In this document: positions 63,860 to 64,000 of the stretch, in pieces | Layout: each line of letters begins with the position of its first letter | How positions within the stretch are numbered: position 1 is the first letter of the stretch | NCBI RefSeq assembly: GCF_027213645.1 | Contig: NZ_JAPWGL010000002.1 | Coordinates: forward strand, 682,001 to 746,000 | Direction of reading: 5' to 3' | Source: Pedobacter rhodius | GTDB lineage: Bacteria; Bacteroidota; Bacteroidia; Sphingobacteriales; Sphingobacteriaceae | DNA: 64,000 nucleotides | Position numbers and translations under genes: made by a program | Notes under the pieces: model-generated | What the model was told of the DNA's origin: nothing | The model's input: the letters and a program-made list of their open reading frames with translations, nothing else | Database searches by the model: none

Positions 63860-64000
63860 ATGAATCATTTATCCATTAAAAACATCAGCAAAACCTACAA
63901 TACGGGTTTAAAGGTCATCAATAACATCTCGCTTGATATTAAGAACGGGGTTTTTGGATTATTAGGGCCGAATGGCGCGGGCAAATCATCACTAATGAAA
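63860..64000 (+). CDS. ABC transporter ATP-binding protein (3'-truncated)
   Basis: The first 47 codons are in the window, open to the last base: MNHLSIKNISKTYNTGLKVI, then a Walker A GPNGAGKSSL. Type of transporter and partner permease lie beyond the window. It starts 78 bp after the XRE gene and may belong to the same operon. Confidence 0.85.
   Translation, partial: MNHLSIKNISKTYNTGLKVINNISLDIKNGVFGLLGPNGAGKSSLMK

Overview
The window looks like a chromosome segment from a Bacteroidota bacterium of the Sphingobacteriaceae, most probably Pedobacter. The evidence is a type IX secretion-type C-terminal domain and a PorP/SprF partner, a fused MurF-alanine racemase, a low-GC genome, and promoters of the Bacteroidota form TTG-N19-TAnnTTTG (seen unambiguously before two tRNA clusters and one protein operon). 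No rRNA, CRISPR array, transposase or integrase gene was found. The first gene is cut at its 5' end and the last (an ABC ATPase) at its 3' end.

Layout. 1-5048: a very large secreted multidomain protein (lamin-tail end, PHP metal-dependent domain, MBG-like and four ~90-residue repeats, gliding/T9SS C-terminal domain) and its PorP/SprF-like partner. 5163-6100: nine 108-bp tandem repeats. 6724-7893: nhaA. 7890-18060: a defence operon on the minus strand, hsdM-hsdS-OLD-like ATPase/TOPRIM nuclease-AlbA_2 ATP-binding protein-hsdR, followed by a TIR protein and a small unknown gene. 18344-19485: two conserved hypothetical genes. 19961-22064: a gene-free array of four ~300-660-bp repeat copies with covarying hairpins. 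22077-28578: a TetR-controlled tripartite RND efflux operon with candidate operators. 28833-29319: a 244-bp tandem duplication carrying MITE-like inverted repeats. 29553-33570: trpD-F-B-A preceded by a Trp-rich leader peptide and terminator, i.e. an attenuator. 33587-39808: inward-rectifier K+ channel, hydrolase, SDR, recR, sodium:solute symporter and LOG-family protein, with period-7 microsatellites between genes. 40118-45484: hypothetical, a VapBC-like pair, DUF502, murF-alr, recX. 45511-49475: two near-identical tRNA-Gly/tRNA-Leu clusters that flank a four-gene AraC/SDR segment. 49594-52189: a chromate-resistance operon with a ChrB-AraC fusion. 52463-62697: secreted or surface proteins, a two-component system, a CocE-type peptidase/esterase and two beta-lactamase-fold hydrolases. 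63057-64000: DUF2975/XRE pair and the start of an ABC ATPase.

How the genes work together. The main new observation is a 20-bp palindrome, AATGACTG-N4-CAGTCATT, present perfectly three times and in degenerate form twice between 54.4 and 62.9 kb. Each copy lies upstream of a gene, including the two-component histidine kinase/NarL-type regulator operon. Sites in front of minus-strand genes sit at an identical distance (31.5 bp) from TAATTTTG promoter elements, and sites in front of plus-strand genes at an identical distance (46.5 bp) from NAnATTTG elements. This suggests a local, probably autoregulated, regulon of surface proteins. Other regulatory readings are the trp attenuator, the TetR operators and the tRNA promoters. 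All functional assignments rest on recognised motifs; no database search was run.
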